DNA of 64,000 nucleotides from Siderastrea radians (lineage: Eukaryota; Cnidaria; Anthozoa; Scleractinia; Rhizangiidae), in NCBI GenBank assembly GCA_964017195.1, contig OZ024895.1, positions 25,895,875 to 25,959,874 of the forward strand. Direction: 5' to 3'. Under the pieces are notes generated by a model. It saw only the letters and a list, made by a program, of their open reading frames with translations, ran no database searches and was not told the origin of the DNA. Of the stretch, positions 1 to 11,895 are shown piece by piece (position 1 is the stretch's first letter; the number at the start of each line of letters is the position of its first letter). A program made the position numbers and the translations under genes.

Positions 1-551
1 AAGGACGTTAAATTGGGTAGGGTAGCTGACCCCTTTCTCTCTCCGCCCCTCCCTGATCTCCAATGTCACCCTGTAGGCGTAGTCCTTAAGAAGCATTCCT
101 CGGATTGGGACACTTTTTACCATCTTTCTTTCCCGGAAGGGGATAGCATTAATGATCATATACCTAAAGACCTGTATTCTCTTCAATATGTAAGAGTGGA
201 TGATGCTATTCACATCCTACAAACCCTGGGTCCAAGCTCTTTTATGGCTAAGACAGACTTAAAGTCTGCCTCCCGCCTTATCCCTATACACCCAGATGAT
301 TGGAATCTTTTGGGTATATATTGGCAGTCTAAGTTTTATGTTGACCTTTATCTTCCCTTCGGGTTGCAGTCGGCCCCATTCCTCTTTAACATATTGTCTG
401 TTGCCCTGGAATGGATTCTTAAAAATAAGTATGGTATCAAGCATGTCATCGATATACTGGATGATTTTTTCCTAGTGAAGCCCTCCAAATTACAGTGCCT
501 TACTAGCTTCAGCACTTTGCTTCGCACTTTCATGTCCGTCCGGGCCCCAGT
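1..551 (+). pseudogene. DIRS reverse transcriptase, left part
   Basis: RNA-directed DNA polymerase domain of a DIRS-type element, used to copy the element RNA. Readable from about position 13. Visible motifs are KTDLKSA, the IHPDDWNLLGIYW stretch, LPFGLQSAPFLFN, and the catalytic ILDDFF box (LDD replaces the usual YxDD). The reading frame runs on to 636, but residues after about 551 come from the inserted transposon, whose TIR starts AGTCCAGGC. The domain continues at 6854 after the insertion. The amino terminus is outside the window. Confidence 0.85.
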
Positions 552-673
552 AGTCCAGGCATTTTATCGCCTAAAAGATGTCAACCTGTTACTAATTGCA
601 ACAGAAGGTTTTTTAACGCCTTTTGGTCCTCTATAACATATCAAAAGTCTCTGAAAATCTGAGCAGGGGAAGG
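552..673 (+). repeat. Left TIR of the Academ-like element
   Basis: Imperfect inverted match to 6737-6853. Blocks shared with the reverse complement of the right end are AGTCCAGGCATTTT, ACTAATTGCAACAGAAG and AAAAGTCTCT, with small indels between them. About 120 bp in all. Confidence 0.75.
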
Positions 674-1596
674 TGAGTAAAACGGGTTTTTTTTAGAACC
701 CTGTATTGACCCTGTATAATGCAGCATGGAAACGAGGCTCCTGTGCTATCTGCTGTGTCGCTGGAGTTCAATGCCACGTGCAACATGGGCTAGCAAAAAA
801 AAGAAAGATTTTCTTGTGTTTTCCTGATAGGTAAGTCCAATTACATGCAGATTAGATCAGATAATTGCTTAAATAAGATTTTTAAATCCATAAAAATACA
901 CAAAGCTTGTAGCAAGCGTCTGCGCTGTTGCTTATCCGTTTGAGGGATTTAGCGTAGGAATTTGTCTTCCGCTAGCAAAGTTAAAATATAAAAAAGAAGT
1001 TTTTAAGCTAAAAAAATGGATGTTATGTGCTAAGGTAATGCAGTTCAAGTAATGTGTTATGTGACCTGAGTATTAAGGTTTCAACTCAGTGCAGGAAAAA
1101 CTTAATTTAAATTCGAATTTACAGAGTAGCAAAAAAATGCTAATTTCTCCGAATGAAAACAAAAACAACAAGGAAATACAGAATTTGAAAAAGATATGCT
1201 AAAACTATTTACATCAATTATAATAATAATAATCAAAAATTATAAAAACTATATACATGAATCAGACGATAGAAAATAATTTAAAATAATGCGTTATCTT
1301 TTTCTCATAACTTAAAATCTCTGAATGAAAAACTTTCCTAAAATAACAGTTTATCCGAGTAATAAATGCGCTTTGAACACAAAACAATTTGCCTGAAATT
1401 CATTTTCACTGAAGACTTAATTTGGCAGTAATAAAACCAAACTTTAACAAAAAGAACGCCAAATATAGCACATTTACGGAATCAACCTGGACGTTTCCGA
1501 GAACCACAAAGCTGTAAATAGAATTGAGATTGATTTTGTGTAAAAAGCGCTCTTTATTATTTATTCCTGTTATTTCAGAAAACAAGATTCCCAACT
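674..1596. other. 5' non-coding part of the Academ-like element
   Basis: AT-rich stretch with no convincing coding frame. It presumably holds the promoter and 5' UTR. A 3' splice-like TATTTCAG at 1571-1578, just before the first ATG of the transposase gene, suggests a 5' UTR intron. Confidence 0.4.
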
Positions 1597-4500
1597 ATGG
1601 ATGACACAGAAAAGTGTGTTATTTGTAAAAAAACTTGGATGGCGAGGCCGAGGTCGTAACACTAAGAGAAAAAGGAAGCGCGGGAATAAATCGGGCGAGC
1701 ACAGAGTGAAATGATTCCATCACTACGGTTCCTGGGCAGCAGGTTCATCAAAACTGCCGGCGAGAGTATTGTCTGCCAAGTAACATCCAGCGAGCCAAGA
1801 AAATTCTTACGTCCGAAACAACTAGTAATCGTCGCTCTCTAACTCGCCAAGCAGAACAATGTTTCTCATTCAAAACTGACTGTTTCTTTTGTGGTACCAA
1901 AGTTGAGTTCGGGGAACAGAGAAAAAGACTGGGGGAAGCGTTCAGGGTAACGACAATTGAAATGAAAGACACGCTATTGAAAATTTGTTCAGAGAGAGAG
2001 GACGAGTGGTCTGACATGATAAGAGCTAGGCTTCTAAATGTGCATGATTTGCCTTCTGCTGGCGCGGTTTACCACCAGACCTGCAGTGTAAACTTCCGCA
2101 CAAAGAGGAAATTACCTAAAGTTTATGAAGTGGATGAGCAACCGGCTGTCAAAAAGAGGAAAGTTGGTCGTCCCCAGGATGAAGAAAAATGCGAGGCCTT
2201 TTTTAAAGTTACGAAGTTTCTTGAAGAAAATGACGACGAGCAGATAACAGTGAACGATCTAGTGGAAAAAATGGAGGAATATTTGAGTGGCACAAATAGC
2301 GAAGCTTACGGACGGCAGCACATGAAAACCAAACTTCTTGAGTATTTTGGAGATAGGATCGTGATAACGGATATTAACGGTAAGCCGAACGTTGTAACCT
2401 TTCGAACCACTGCCGCTGCGATTTTACAAGAGTTTTACATACAGCAGGATGACGTGGATATCGAAGAACAAAAAATGAACATCATTAAAACAGCAGCTAA
2501 GCTGATAAAAAAAGACCTCAAATCACTTCCGACCTCAAGTGGCAACTACCCCACGATAGACACCGATGCCGAATCTCATGTCCACTTTCTTCCTGCCACG
2601 CTTTCTGCATTTCTGGGAGTTCTTGTCTCAGAAAAAAATAATTCTTTGAAGGTAGCGTCAATCGGGCAGGCCATTGTTCAAGCTGCGCGGCCACGTGTCG
2701 TTATCGCACCTTTACAGATCGGGCTTGCAGTTCAGTTGCACCACAACTTCGCCTCGCGCTTCCTTGTTGACACCTTGCATCACCATGGGTTTTGTTCATC
2801 ATACCAAGAGGTGCAAATGTTCAACCAGAATGCTGCGCTTAGCCAGGGAACTAATATACCCTCTTTTAATGGCGAGTTTGTCCAATACGCGGCCGACAAC
2901 GTTGACCACAACACTAGGACACTCGATGGAAATAATACCTTTCATGGTATGGGCATGATCGCAGTTGTTACGCCTGGCACTAAACACAATTGTAATGTCC
3001 CTCGACGCAAAGTTACTGCTGAAGAAATCTCGACAACTGGAAGGGTAGAGATTCATCCATGTGGACCCAGTCAGGTGAACGTGGAGATCAAATACAATGA
3101 CGTGGTTCTCGTACGAGCGGAAGACCCCACTTCTAATCTTGACGTCCTGTGGAAGGTATCTTTACTGTTTGGCACCCCGCGTCCATCTTGGAGTGGCATG
3201 ATGCAATCTGTTCACCAAGGAAGGCACCAGGGCAAGTCTTCAATTATGTTCCTTCCCATAATTGATATGAATCCGAGCGATGTCACATGTGTCTCTTCCA
3301 CCCTGAACTTTGTATCTGAGCATGCCAAGGAACACGGAATTGCTAATCCCATCATCACATTTGATCAGCCTTTGTGGTTAAAGGCCTTTGACATAATACA
3401 GTCTGAACCTGCTGACAGCGATTTACGCAAAGTGATGGTGCGTCTTGGTGCTTTTCACGCGGAGATGAGTTTTCTTGGAAGTATTGGTCACCTGATGGCT
3501 GCGTCCGGTTTAAGAGAAGTTCTGGAACTGATTTATGCGTCTAATGCGGTAGACCATATTTTGACCGGAAAAGCAATTGCTCGAGCTGTTCGTGCACACC
3601 TCATTGTAGACGCCGCTTTGAATGCGCTACTGTATTCGGAAACTCTGGAAGTACCCATACCGCACTTACAACACACAGGTAATAGCCATTTATTTATAAA
3701 ACGTATCTGGTTTAATTGCCATTTCTTATTTTCTTGTTACTTTTTTTATCTTGTAGTTTCTGAGGAAAATTCCATAATTTTTTGATGCGAACGGCGAAGA
3801 TACAGCGAACATAGACAATGAGACTGAGCAGCGAGGTAAAATTAACACGATACACTTTTACATGTCACTCAAAGTAGACAACAATTATATCAGATTATTT
3901 TACTTTTATCATTTCAGGTTTTGAGAGTACTGTTGCATCTGAATTAGCTGATGAAATGTCCGAATCATGCATCACCTCCCCTCATACAGAAAGCACTCAT
4001 AACAGTAAGTATTTAAAGTCAATTCTTTTACTTCGACAAGCGTTGCTAAAATATAGAGAAAATGCAATAAGACAATTTAATTTAATATTGCAGGCCACCA
4101 GCATCGTTTGGAGCCGATGCCTGAAGACATCCACTCGCAGGTTGGAGTTTCAAAGCTTGGAGAGGCGCGTGCATTGTTTGATAAGTTGATAGGAAAGAAA
4201 GTCTCAGCTGAAGAAGCAGGCACAGCAGATGTCCTGAGCGACATTCAAGAATGCGTACGCAGAAAGAAAGACTTCCTCGCTGAGAAAAGCCGCACTGCAG
4301 CGCTCTGGATTCAGTACCTAGAAATGGTTGACATTTTGCGCTCCTTTATCAAAGCAGAGCGAACAGCTAATTGGGAACTCCACCTTGAGGCATTGACAAG
4401 AATGCTGCCATATCTCGCTGCCTCTGGCCACAACTTGTACGTTAAGTGCGCACGACTATACCTACAGTCGATGACGGACCTCCAAACGAAACATCCGGAT

Positions 4501-6441
4501 GTCTACCGAAACCTCGCTTCCGGTCTCCACGTAGCAAGAAGAAGTGATAGGTTTTGGGCCGGATTATCGATTGACCTAATCATCGAGCAGGTACTTATGA
4601 GAAGTTTGAAGACGAGCGGAGGCTTGACAAGAGGAAGGGGCCTAACGGAGCAGCAACGTCTTATCTGGCTATTATCTATGCCTGCCTGCGCCGAAACAAA
4701 CCAGAGGATGCAAGAGTTGACAGGAGTACAGTTTAATTCGGGCGAGCAAAACAAAGATATGTCCAAGGCAAGACAGGCAAGAGACATGAAAGACACAATG
4801 ACCACCCTCAGTTCTCTGGCTTCACATAATCCTTTCTCTCCCGACAGCGGCTGTCTAAGAAACATCATGAATGGTGTAAATGCTGATAGCAGTGTCAATG
4901 CTGATGAAGCCAAATGTGTTGGGGAGAAGATCTTGTCCTCAATGAATGGGAAAAGCCCCACGGATTACACATTCAAGCGAAGTTCCCAGGCAGTCACTAT
5001 GTCATCGAAGTCCTCTGTGAAGATTAACAATGATCAAGTACAAGTTGACCCGCAGCTTTTATTTCAGCGACTGATCATGGCCTGTGAAAACTCCCAACTT
5101 GCAGAATCATTTCGATACGAGCTCTGCACTTATCCCACATCTCTTTTCGACTCCCCATCAACGCTGAGACAGCCAGAAAAACCAGCGCTAGCGGACGCAC
5201 TGTGGGCGAAGCTTTCACCAGAGGCCAAGACGCAACCCGAAGGAAATGTCCAATATGTGTTGGATGGAGGTGCCCTTCTCCACCGAGTCCCGTGGCCGAG
5301 AGGTTCTCCGACTTACAAGGAAGTGTGCGACTTGTATTGCAGTTACGTGCGTAGGAAATACGGAAGAGCGATAGTGGTATTTGATGGGTATGACAAGATG
5401 TCAACTAAAGCTATGACACAGCAGAGGCGCGCATCAGGGAAGGTCGCTGCCACTGTCACCTTTACAGAAAGCATGCCTGTCACGCTGAAGAAAGATAACT
5501 TTCTCTCTAACCCCAAGAACAAGCAACGCTTTCTGATGATGCTGAGTCAGGCTCTACAGAATGCAGGCTGCGTGACGCACCACTCCGATGGTGACGCCGA
5601 TCTACTTACAGTGAAAACTGCCGTAGAGTCTGCCCGAACGAAGACCACGGTTCTTGTAGGGGACGACACAGATTTGCTAGTCCTCTTGTGCTATCATGCT
5701 TGTGAAGATGGTTGTGATCTCTATTTTAGACCAGAGCCAAAGGCAAACGCGAGAGGGGCACGGGTTTGGCATATGAAGAAAGTCAAAGATCAGCTGGGTG
5801 GGGAAGTTTGCAGAAATCTCCTGTTTCTTCACGCCATAACCGGATGCGACACCACTTCGCGCCTGTATGGAGTTGGCAAGGCAACGGCGCTGAAGAAATT
5901 TGAGAATGTACAATGCTTCAGAGAGCAAGCTAACACGTTCAGCTGCCATTCGGCTGTATCTGACGTTGTTGCGGCTGGTGAAAAAGCACTCGTGTCACTT
6001 TTCGGTGGAAAGCCAGGGGTTGGTCTCGACTCTCTCAGGTATCAGCGGTACTTTGAGAAACTTGCAACAAAGAAATCTCAGATACAGCCACAGAATCTCC
6101 CCCCAAGTGCAGCAGCGGCTCGATTCCACAGCCTGCGCGTCTATCTACAAGTAAAGCAGTGGCAGGGGGAGGATGCAGAAATGTCGATCGAGGACTGGGG
6201 ATGGAAAGTAATTGGCGATCAATTGGTTCCTGTTGCAACGGACCTCCCGCCGGCGCCAGACTCGCTTCTACAGTTAATCAGATGCAACTGTTTGTCTGAC
6301 TGCCGCACTATGAGGTGCACCTGCCGTAAGAATGGTATGCAGTGTTCTCCAGCCTGTGGCCAGTGCAAAGGATCCGCGTGCACTAACTGTACCACCGCCC
6401 TGGACTTCGAAAGTGAAGATTCGGAAGACTTACTTGTATAG
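1597..6441 (+). pseudogene. Academ-like transposase/XPG nuclease, four exons
   Basis: Large spliced gene, about 1,450 codons. Exons read as 1597-3678, 3757-3835, 3918-4004 and 4094-6441; each intron is short, GT-AG, and joins in phase. Exon 1 opens with paired cysteines (CVICK, later CFFCG and a QTC motif), a zinc-finger-like module. The middle is helical and unassigned (SFLGSIGHLM, GKAIARAVR). Exon 4 holds a PIN/FEN-type nuclease: VVFDGYD, DGDADLL, VGDDTDLLVLL, then AITGCDTTSRLYGVGK, resembling the XPG acidic site and helix-hairpin region. The C terminus (6278-6400) is a CXC/tesmin-like cysteine cluster. Breaks: a frameshift near 1640, a TGA at about 1710, and one extra T in a T-run at 3776-3782. 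Exons 1 (from 1962) and 4 are otherwise long and open, suggesting recent activity. Confidence 0.75.
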
Positions 6442-6736
6442 CATGTGTAGATTACAATTCAGAATGACTCTATCTCTAGCGTGAAGATAAGGGATAAACG
6501 TGTCTTGGCCAATGTAAACTTTCGAATAACTCAGCATTTAAATTGTTCTTTTATGGTTCTTTATTTCAAGATTAAGGCCGAGAAACAATGTTTTAAGAGT
6601 ATGTTGTTAATTTTAAAGAAAAGGCATGATTTATACTAATAAAACGGCTGTAAACAGCAACTTTCTGTTTATAGCCTCGTTTTCATGTTGCAGCGGAAAG
6701 CGATTTAGACATGGATCGTATTTGGAGGTGTTCCCA
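6442..6736. other. 3' UTR of the Academ-like element
   Basis: AT-rich, no coding frame. AATAAAA at 6638-6644 could serve as a poly(A) signal. Ends where the right TIR begins. Confidence 0.35.
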
Positions 6737-6853
6737 CGCTTGAATCTTTTAGAGACTTTTAGTATGTTGTTGTATAGGTTATTTCTAACTGGTTTACGAT
6801 GAGAAAGCTTCTGTTGCAATTAGTAGCAGGTCTGATTACAAAATGCCTGGACT
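6737..6853 (-). repeat. Right TIR of the Academ-like element
   Basis: Inverted counterpart of 552-673, ending AAAATGCCTGGACT. The next bases, ACAGT, match the CCAGT left of the element at four of five positions. Confidence 0.75.
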
Positions 6854-7684
6854 ACAGTTGTTGCTTCTAAAACCTTAGGCCCCTCCCAAGTCCTAGAATT
6901 TATGGGTATTGTTCTGGACAGTGTCCGCATGGAGGCTCGCCTCCTTGCCGAAAAACTTTCTAGGATGAAGGATCTGCTCAACTCCTTCCAATTCCGCCGA
7001 TCCGCACGGCTGGTAGAACTTCAGTCCCTTATTGGCACTTTACAGTTTGCCTGTAGGGTTGTTGTCCCTGGTAGAACCTTCCTCCAAAGGATTATCAACC
7101 TAACCCGGGGCATGCCCAGTCGTCTCCACCATGTGCGCCTTAACAAGGAGTTTTTTTAAGGACATTGCTATATCGAAAGCTTTTATCTCTTCATGGAATG
7201 GGTGGCCCTTTTTCTTAGACTCCACCCTTACCCCCCCCCCCCCTCTCACGCCCTGGAATTATATACCTATGCTGCTAGCACAGTTGGCTTTGGGGGTTTC
7301 TTTCGGGGGAAGTGGTTTCAGGAGAGATGGCCGCCTCATCTTCAACTAAGCAAAGAGCAGGGTATCAGTATAGAGTGGCAGGAACTATTCCCCATTGTCG
7401 TTGCCTATGCCATTTGGTATCCCCATTTTTTGGTGTGACAATCAGTCAGTGGTCACAATTATTAACTCGGGACATTCCAAGGCCCCCTGCATCATGGATA
7501 TACTGCGATTTTTGGTCCTCCTTTCTATGAAGCACAATTTCTTTATTGGGGCTAGTCATGTTCCTGGGGTTTCTAATGCTATCGCTGACTCCCTCTCCCG
7601 TTTTCAGGTTCGGCGTTTCAGGGAGCTCACCCCCACTATAGACCCTCACCTCTGCTCCATCCCGCCTTCCCTACTGACTCCTTA
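6854..7684 (+). pseudogene. DIRS reverse transcriptase end and RNase H
   Basis: Continuation of the DIRS polyprotein after the inserted transposon. The thumb/connection part is readable from 6858 (VLEFMGI, LIGTLQFACRVVVPGR). RNase H follows, with WCDNQSV near 7430-7450, SHVPGVSNAIADSLSR near 7550-7600, and a Pro-rich linker to the recombinase. The frame changes near 7150-7400, where a C-run (7232-7244) and T-runs occur, so several indels break it. The role in a live element would be removal of RNA from the RNA-DNA hybrid. Confidence 0.75.
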
Positions 7685-8690
7685 AGAGATGAAGTTCTGC
7701 AGTATGCCAACTGGGGACTTGCATTCAACACCAGTCATTCTTACAGCTCTGGGAAGAAAAGGTTTATTCAATTTTGTTTAATGACCCGTATCATGTCAGG
7801 GGGGGGACATTCTACCTGCCTCAGAAGGAACTCTTATTTAGTTTGCTTCACATCTAGCTAGATCTGTTCATCATGGTACCATCAACCTTTATCTTGCAGC
7901 CGTGCGTAATCTCCACATTTGTTGTCGATACGGCGATTCGTTACAGGGTAAATTAATATTAAGAAAGGTCCTTCAGGGCATCCTTCGCTACCAGGGTCAA
8001 TCTCGCATCCTACGCCAATCTGTCACACCCAGTGTTTTGCTGGCCATTCGTCCTATCCTCCAGGGTTGGTTGGGCTCTAAGGATTTCACTGTGATATGGG
8101 CTGCTTTTACGTTAGCATTTTCTGGCTTCCTTCGTTGTAGTGAATTTACCTATCTAGGGGTAAATCTTTTTCGTTCACACCTTGACCTGTCTACCGACGC
8201 CATTTCCTTTCACCCTAGTCTGGACAGCCCCCATCACATCTCGGTTACCCTCAAAGCAGCTAAGACAGACGTCTTTAGGCGGGGTCACTCTCTCCTAATT
8301 GCTCGTTCAGGGGCTCTTTTATGTGCTGTCAGGGCCATGCGCGATTATTTTTTGAATATTCAGCCCCCACCTGAGCCTTTATTTGTTTTCCAGTCCAGTC
8401 AGCTCCTAACCCGGTCCTCGGTTACTAATCTGTTATGAGATGCTGCACGCTGTGCAGGACTCCCTTACCAGTGCCTCAAGGGTCATTGTTTCCGTATTGG
8501 CGCAGCGCCCGCAGCTGCAGCAGCAGGCCTGCCGGACTGGCTGATAAAGGTTTTGGGTAGATGGTCCTCTGACTGCTATCAGCTCTATATCCGCACCCCT
8601 CAATCTATAGTATTTTCTGCAGCCCCTAAGATGGCCTGCATCCATGAGCCACCTTGGTGTTTTTCAGGTTTTGCTTGGGGGGATACATGC
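7685..8690 (+). pseudogene. DIRS tyrosine recombinase
   Basis: Integrase of DIRS elements, which inserts a circular DNA intermediate without target duplication. The N-terminal core-binding region (YANWGLAFNTSHSYSSGKKR, at about 7700-7790) is in one frame and the catalytic region, from about 7880, in another, so there is a frameshift between them. Catalytic features seen: Arg in FLRCSEF, the HCFRIG box (His-x-x-Arg), GRW, and the candidate nucleophile Tyr in CYQLYIRTP. A TGA at 8436-8438 sits in frame just before the HxxR box. Length, about 330 codons, is normal for the family. Confidence 0.8.
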
Positions 8691-9300
8691 TTTGCATGTC
8701 TCTGTGGCGGTTAAGTCTCGGCGGCGACTTCCCCCAAGCTTTATTTTTGCTTGTTCTATTGATTTATTTGTGCACCTGCCAATACTCTTGTCCGATCCAG
8801 AACTGGCTGTTCGTGTGGTGTCAGCATACAGTGCTGGGGAGATAGGTGAGGCATCTAAGGTCACGTGATTGTTTATTCAGACCTGCCAATACCCTTGTTC
8901 CGTCCCACGGTGTGTAGCACTGGGAGGACTAGTGAGACTTAAATGGTCAAGCACATGGAAGTCGCTTGTCATGCCAAACCACAAGGGATGTGTCCCCCCA
9001 TTACGCCATACTGAGTCTGTGTGTTTCCTTCCTAGCAGTTATTACTATTAAAGCGTTTTTTCCATTTGTTTAAGCTGATTAAGTTGGCTTGGAACAGTGA
9101 CATTAACTGTAAAGTGAGTCCAAATCAGTGTTCCATTTCTTCAAACATGAATTAATATTTTCCAAACTGCGTAACAATAACGAGTTGCCTTGTGTACGGA
9201 AGCACGGCATGAGTATAAAGTATTCAAAATAAGGGTTCTGTTAACATTGTCTACAGCAAAGAAGCTGTCTCAGGAAAGGTTACCTTACACATTAAAAAGG
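8691..9300. other. DIRS 3' sequence and unassigned DNA
   Basis: Beyond the recombinase the sequence is non-coding. A G-run/C-run inverted pair (GCTTGGGGG near 8675 and CCCCCAAGC near 8733) and two similar stretches (CACCTGCCAATAC near 8774, GACCTGCCAATAC near 8880) could belong to the terminal or internal complementary repeats of DIRS. I cannot define the end. Confidence 0.3.
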
Positions 9301-9860
9301 GGTGAATTCCATATAGGGGCACAGTTTTGAGTTAATTGCCCCTATTTGGAAAACGCCCCTATATTTAAAACGCCTCTATACGTAAGACGACGCTATATGT
9401 AAGACGCCTCTGTGTAATATGTATGACGCTCCTATCTGTAAAACCCCCCTATGCCCCTATGTGTAAAACGCCCTATATGTAAGACGCCCCTATATGTAAG
9501 GTAACCTTGCGTGACATCTCGCACTGTAGCATAACTGGAGGTATGTGTGAACTCACCCCTATATGTGAGACGGCCACATATGAAAAATAACCTTGCATGA
9601 CATCTCGCGCTATTGCATAACTGGAGGTATGTGTAAACTCGCCCCTTTATGTAAGGTAACCTCGCGCGACATCACGCGCTATTGCGTAAGTGTGCTATGC
9701 GTGAACTCGCCCCTATATGTAAGGTAACCTTGGGCGACATCACGGGTTATTGCGTAAGTGTGCTATGCGTAAACTCGCCCCTATATGTAAGGTAACCTTG
9801 CGTGACATATCGCACTTTCGCATAACAAGATGCACTTATATGTAAGGTACCCTTGTGCTA
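9301..9860. repeat. Degenerate minisatellite, ~70-90 bp unit
   Basis: Units share CCCCTATATGTAAGGTAACC, a GCGTGACATC block and a CTATTGCGTAA block; successive units begin near 9490, 9575, 9640, 9710 and 9775. The left part (9301-9490) is a shorter reiteration of CGCCCCTATATGTAAGA. A stray unit lies at 10190-10245. No coding potential. Confidence 0.8.
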
Positions 9861-10434
9861 GTAAGCTTGTTAACTTTATACCACGCCATTAAATGTAAGT
9901 CACTGCTTCATATGCCTGATATAAAGCCGCTTAATTACTGTGAGATAACATTTGTAGGATGAAGAGAATAAAGTTTTCGAGTCACTTCCAACTTAACACT
10001 TCTGAGTAAACAAATGAATTATTATTCTTTCTAACGCTTTTAATATGTACAGGTCATACAGCGCCTTAATGTTTACGGTTTGACCGAAAAAGATCATTGG
10101 CAGCAGGTGCGGTGCACGAAAAAGTATTGGCCAAGTAGCCAAGTAGCCAAGGTATTTATTTCCATTTTACATTTGGAATATTATCTCTCACTGCATCGCG
10201 CGCTATTGCGTAAATGAAGGTATGCGTGAACTCGCCCTTATATGTCAGGCACCCCTACACGTTTCTCTCCTTTTTTAAGTTCCTTGAACCCTATGGTCTT
10301 GATGGATGATTCTCTTGTGGGATTCGAAAGAAGTACTCCACACTTTAAGCAGTTATTTTGCACTTTCCACCAGAGACTTTGCTCCACAACTGATACAAAA
10401 CATGGCGGCTTGCGAGGGAGCTCAGTGCCTATTT
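9861..10434. other. Unassigned non-coding DNA
   Basis: No supported gene. Contains the stray minisatellite unit at 10190-10245 and a short AAGTAGCC direct repeat at 10136-10151. Confidence 0.3.
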
Positions 10435-10810
10435 ATTTTCGTTTTGTTTTTCAATTTCGTTTTTCTTTTTTATTTGCGTGGTTTCTTTTTTGTTTGCGTG
10501 GTTTTCTTTTTTATTTGCGTGGTTTCTTTTGTTTGCGTGGTTTCCTTTTTGTTTGCATGGTTCGTTCTTTTATTTGCATGGTTTCTTTTTTGTTTGCATG
10601 GCTTGTTCTTTTATTTGCGTGGTTTCTTTTTTGTTTGCGTGGTTTCCTTTAACGTTTGCGTGGTTTCTTTGATGTTTGCGTTTTTTTTTTAATATGCGTG
10701 GTTTCTTTTTTTGTTTGAGTGGTTTCTTTTTTTATTTGCATGGTTTCGATTTTGTTTGAATGGTTTGTTTTTTTATTTGCGTGTTTTCTTTTTTGTTTGC
10801 AGCGAGTTCC
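10435..10810 (+). repeat. Pyrimidine/GT-rich ~20-bp tandem repeat
   Basis: About eighteen variants of TTTGCGTGGTTTCTTTTTT in a row. Long open frames across it encode only a repeating Phe-Leu-Phe-Ala-Trp pattern in several frames at once, as expected from a simple repeat rather than a gene. Confidence 0.9.
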
Positions 10811-11388
10811 TTTTAGGCCATCGTAGCTTTGTTGTCCAGCGTTTACTTACCCGTGTCGCAAATTTCCACAGCAGCAAACACATCAGAAATTATACACAAG
10901 ACGGATTCATCAATTTGAGATTTAAGTATGGACGTCGTGGTCGCAACGAGCCAACTCGACTTAGTGTCTTTGTGTTTTGCTGCGAAGCAGAAATGCTTTG
11001 TAAATAACTTGTAATGTGAAGTAACAAAAGAAAAATCGGCATTACCGTAATTTCCGGCCGATTACCCGCATGAAAACCCTCTCACTCAAGTATCGATCAA
11101 AGATATTTCAAGATATTTGTTGGAATGAACGTTACTCTCTAGTTAAAACAAAACTCTCTAATTAAAACAAAAACTGTTTTACGGGAATAAAACAGCATAA
11201 AATACTTCGGGGTTATCTCTAGCTAACAGCGAATTTCAAAGTAAAATCAGAATTTGCGGGGGCTTGTTCCTGCACTGTAGCTATTCCTAAAACTGAAAAA
11301 CTTGAATGAAACTAATATTAAAAATCCAAGTTACAGTAATGATCAAGGAATTAGAGTAAAATCTTCAAGATACCAAACTTTACTTCTG
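10811..11388. other. Unassigned non-coding DNA
   Basis: Nothing recognisable. A short direct repeat (CTCTCTAGTTAAAACAAAA and CTCTCTAATTAAAACAAAA) lies at 11131-11170. Confidence 0.3.
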
Positions 11389-11540
11389 TAACGTTACGCT
11401 ATTTCACAGCGTAAACAAGGCAAGAAATAAGACGACAAACAGTCTTATAAGAACAACAACACCTCCATGTGTAATTCCACACTACAAGCACATGGTAAGA
11501 GCGTCACGTGACTAGCATGACGTCACACCTTTCCTTTTTC
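11389..11540. repeat. LTR-like repeat, copy 1
   Basis: Begins TGTAACGTTACGCTATT and matches 42000-42153 closely in the same orientation. It lies downstream (minus-strand sense) of a Gypsy integrase tail, so it may be part of that element's LTR. Ends cannot be fixed from two copies. Confidence 0.5.
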
Positions 11541-11895
11541 CGGAAAAAATAAAGAAAAGATATAAGTTAAACGCAGTGTTTACATAAGGGGTTGTTATGA
11601 CGAACTGAAACGAATAATGTCACTGTCTCTGAACTCTGTAATAAGAGTTACTGAAATAATGAATAACAGCCTCTTAACTTCAACTTTAACTTCGCGCGAT
11701 AACCACCGCGATAACAATAAAATAACCTAGTCAAGGGTAATGTTCCAAAGTCCTTATCTGACTGTAACAAAGTCCTGTAAGTACTGTGGGGCCCTTGAGA
11801 CTCGTCCGCTCCTTGTCACAACTGTGGTTGGCTTTGTTGTGGGAGATTGCTCCTGGCTTGGGGACACCGTCACCGGCTCTGGTTGCTCAGGCAGA

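Larger units (their letters stand above)
552..6853 (+). mobile_element. Academ-like DNA transposon inserted in DIRS
   Basis: 6302 bp element ending AGTCCAGGCATTTT at the left and AAAATGCCTGGACT at the right, flanked by CAGT on both sides (548-551 and 6855-6858; a 5-bp duplication with one mismatch is also possible). It carries one spliced gene (1597-6441) with a Cys-rich N terminus, an XPG/FEN-type nuclease domain and a CXC-like tail. The superfamily name rests on remembered features of Academ: 3-4 bp target duplication, Cys8 zinc finger and XPG nuclease. The boundaries are seen directly, because removing the element plus one CAGT rejoins the DIRS reading frame. Confidence 0.75.
1..9055 (+). 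mobile_element. DIRS-like tyrosine-recombinase retrotransposon, interrupted
   Basis: Order of domains on the + strand is reverse transcriptase (to 551), RNase H (about 6880-7684) and tyrosine recombinase (about 7685-8690), which is the DIRS order. The 5' part lies left of the window. A 6.3 kb DNA transposon (552-6853) splits the reverse transcriptase; joining the flanks across one copy of the CAGT duplication restores an uninterrupted reading frame. The 3' boundary near 9055 is only estimated, from the end of complex sequence before the minisatellite. Stops and frameshifts show the copy is dead. Confidence 0.8.

Noticed and set aside
4503..5949. Several minus-strand frames of 90-150 codons
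   Set aside because: Antisense shadows of the nuclease exon of the Academ-like gene.
10242..11007. Three long overlapping + strand frames rich in Phe, Leu, Ala, Trp
   Set aside because: All derive from the 20-bp TTTGCGTGGTTTC tandem repeat, which is open in several frames; no domain.
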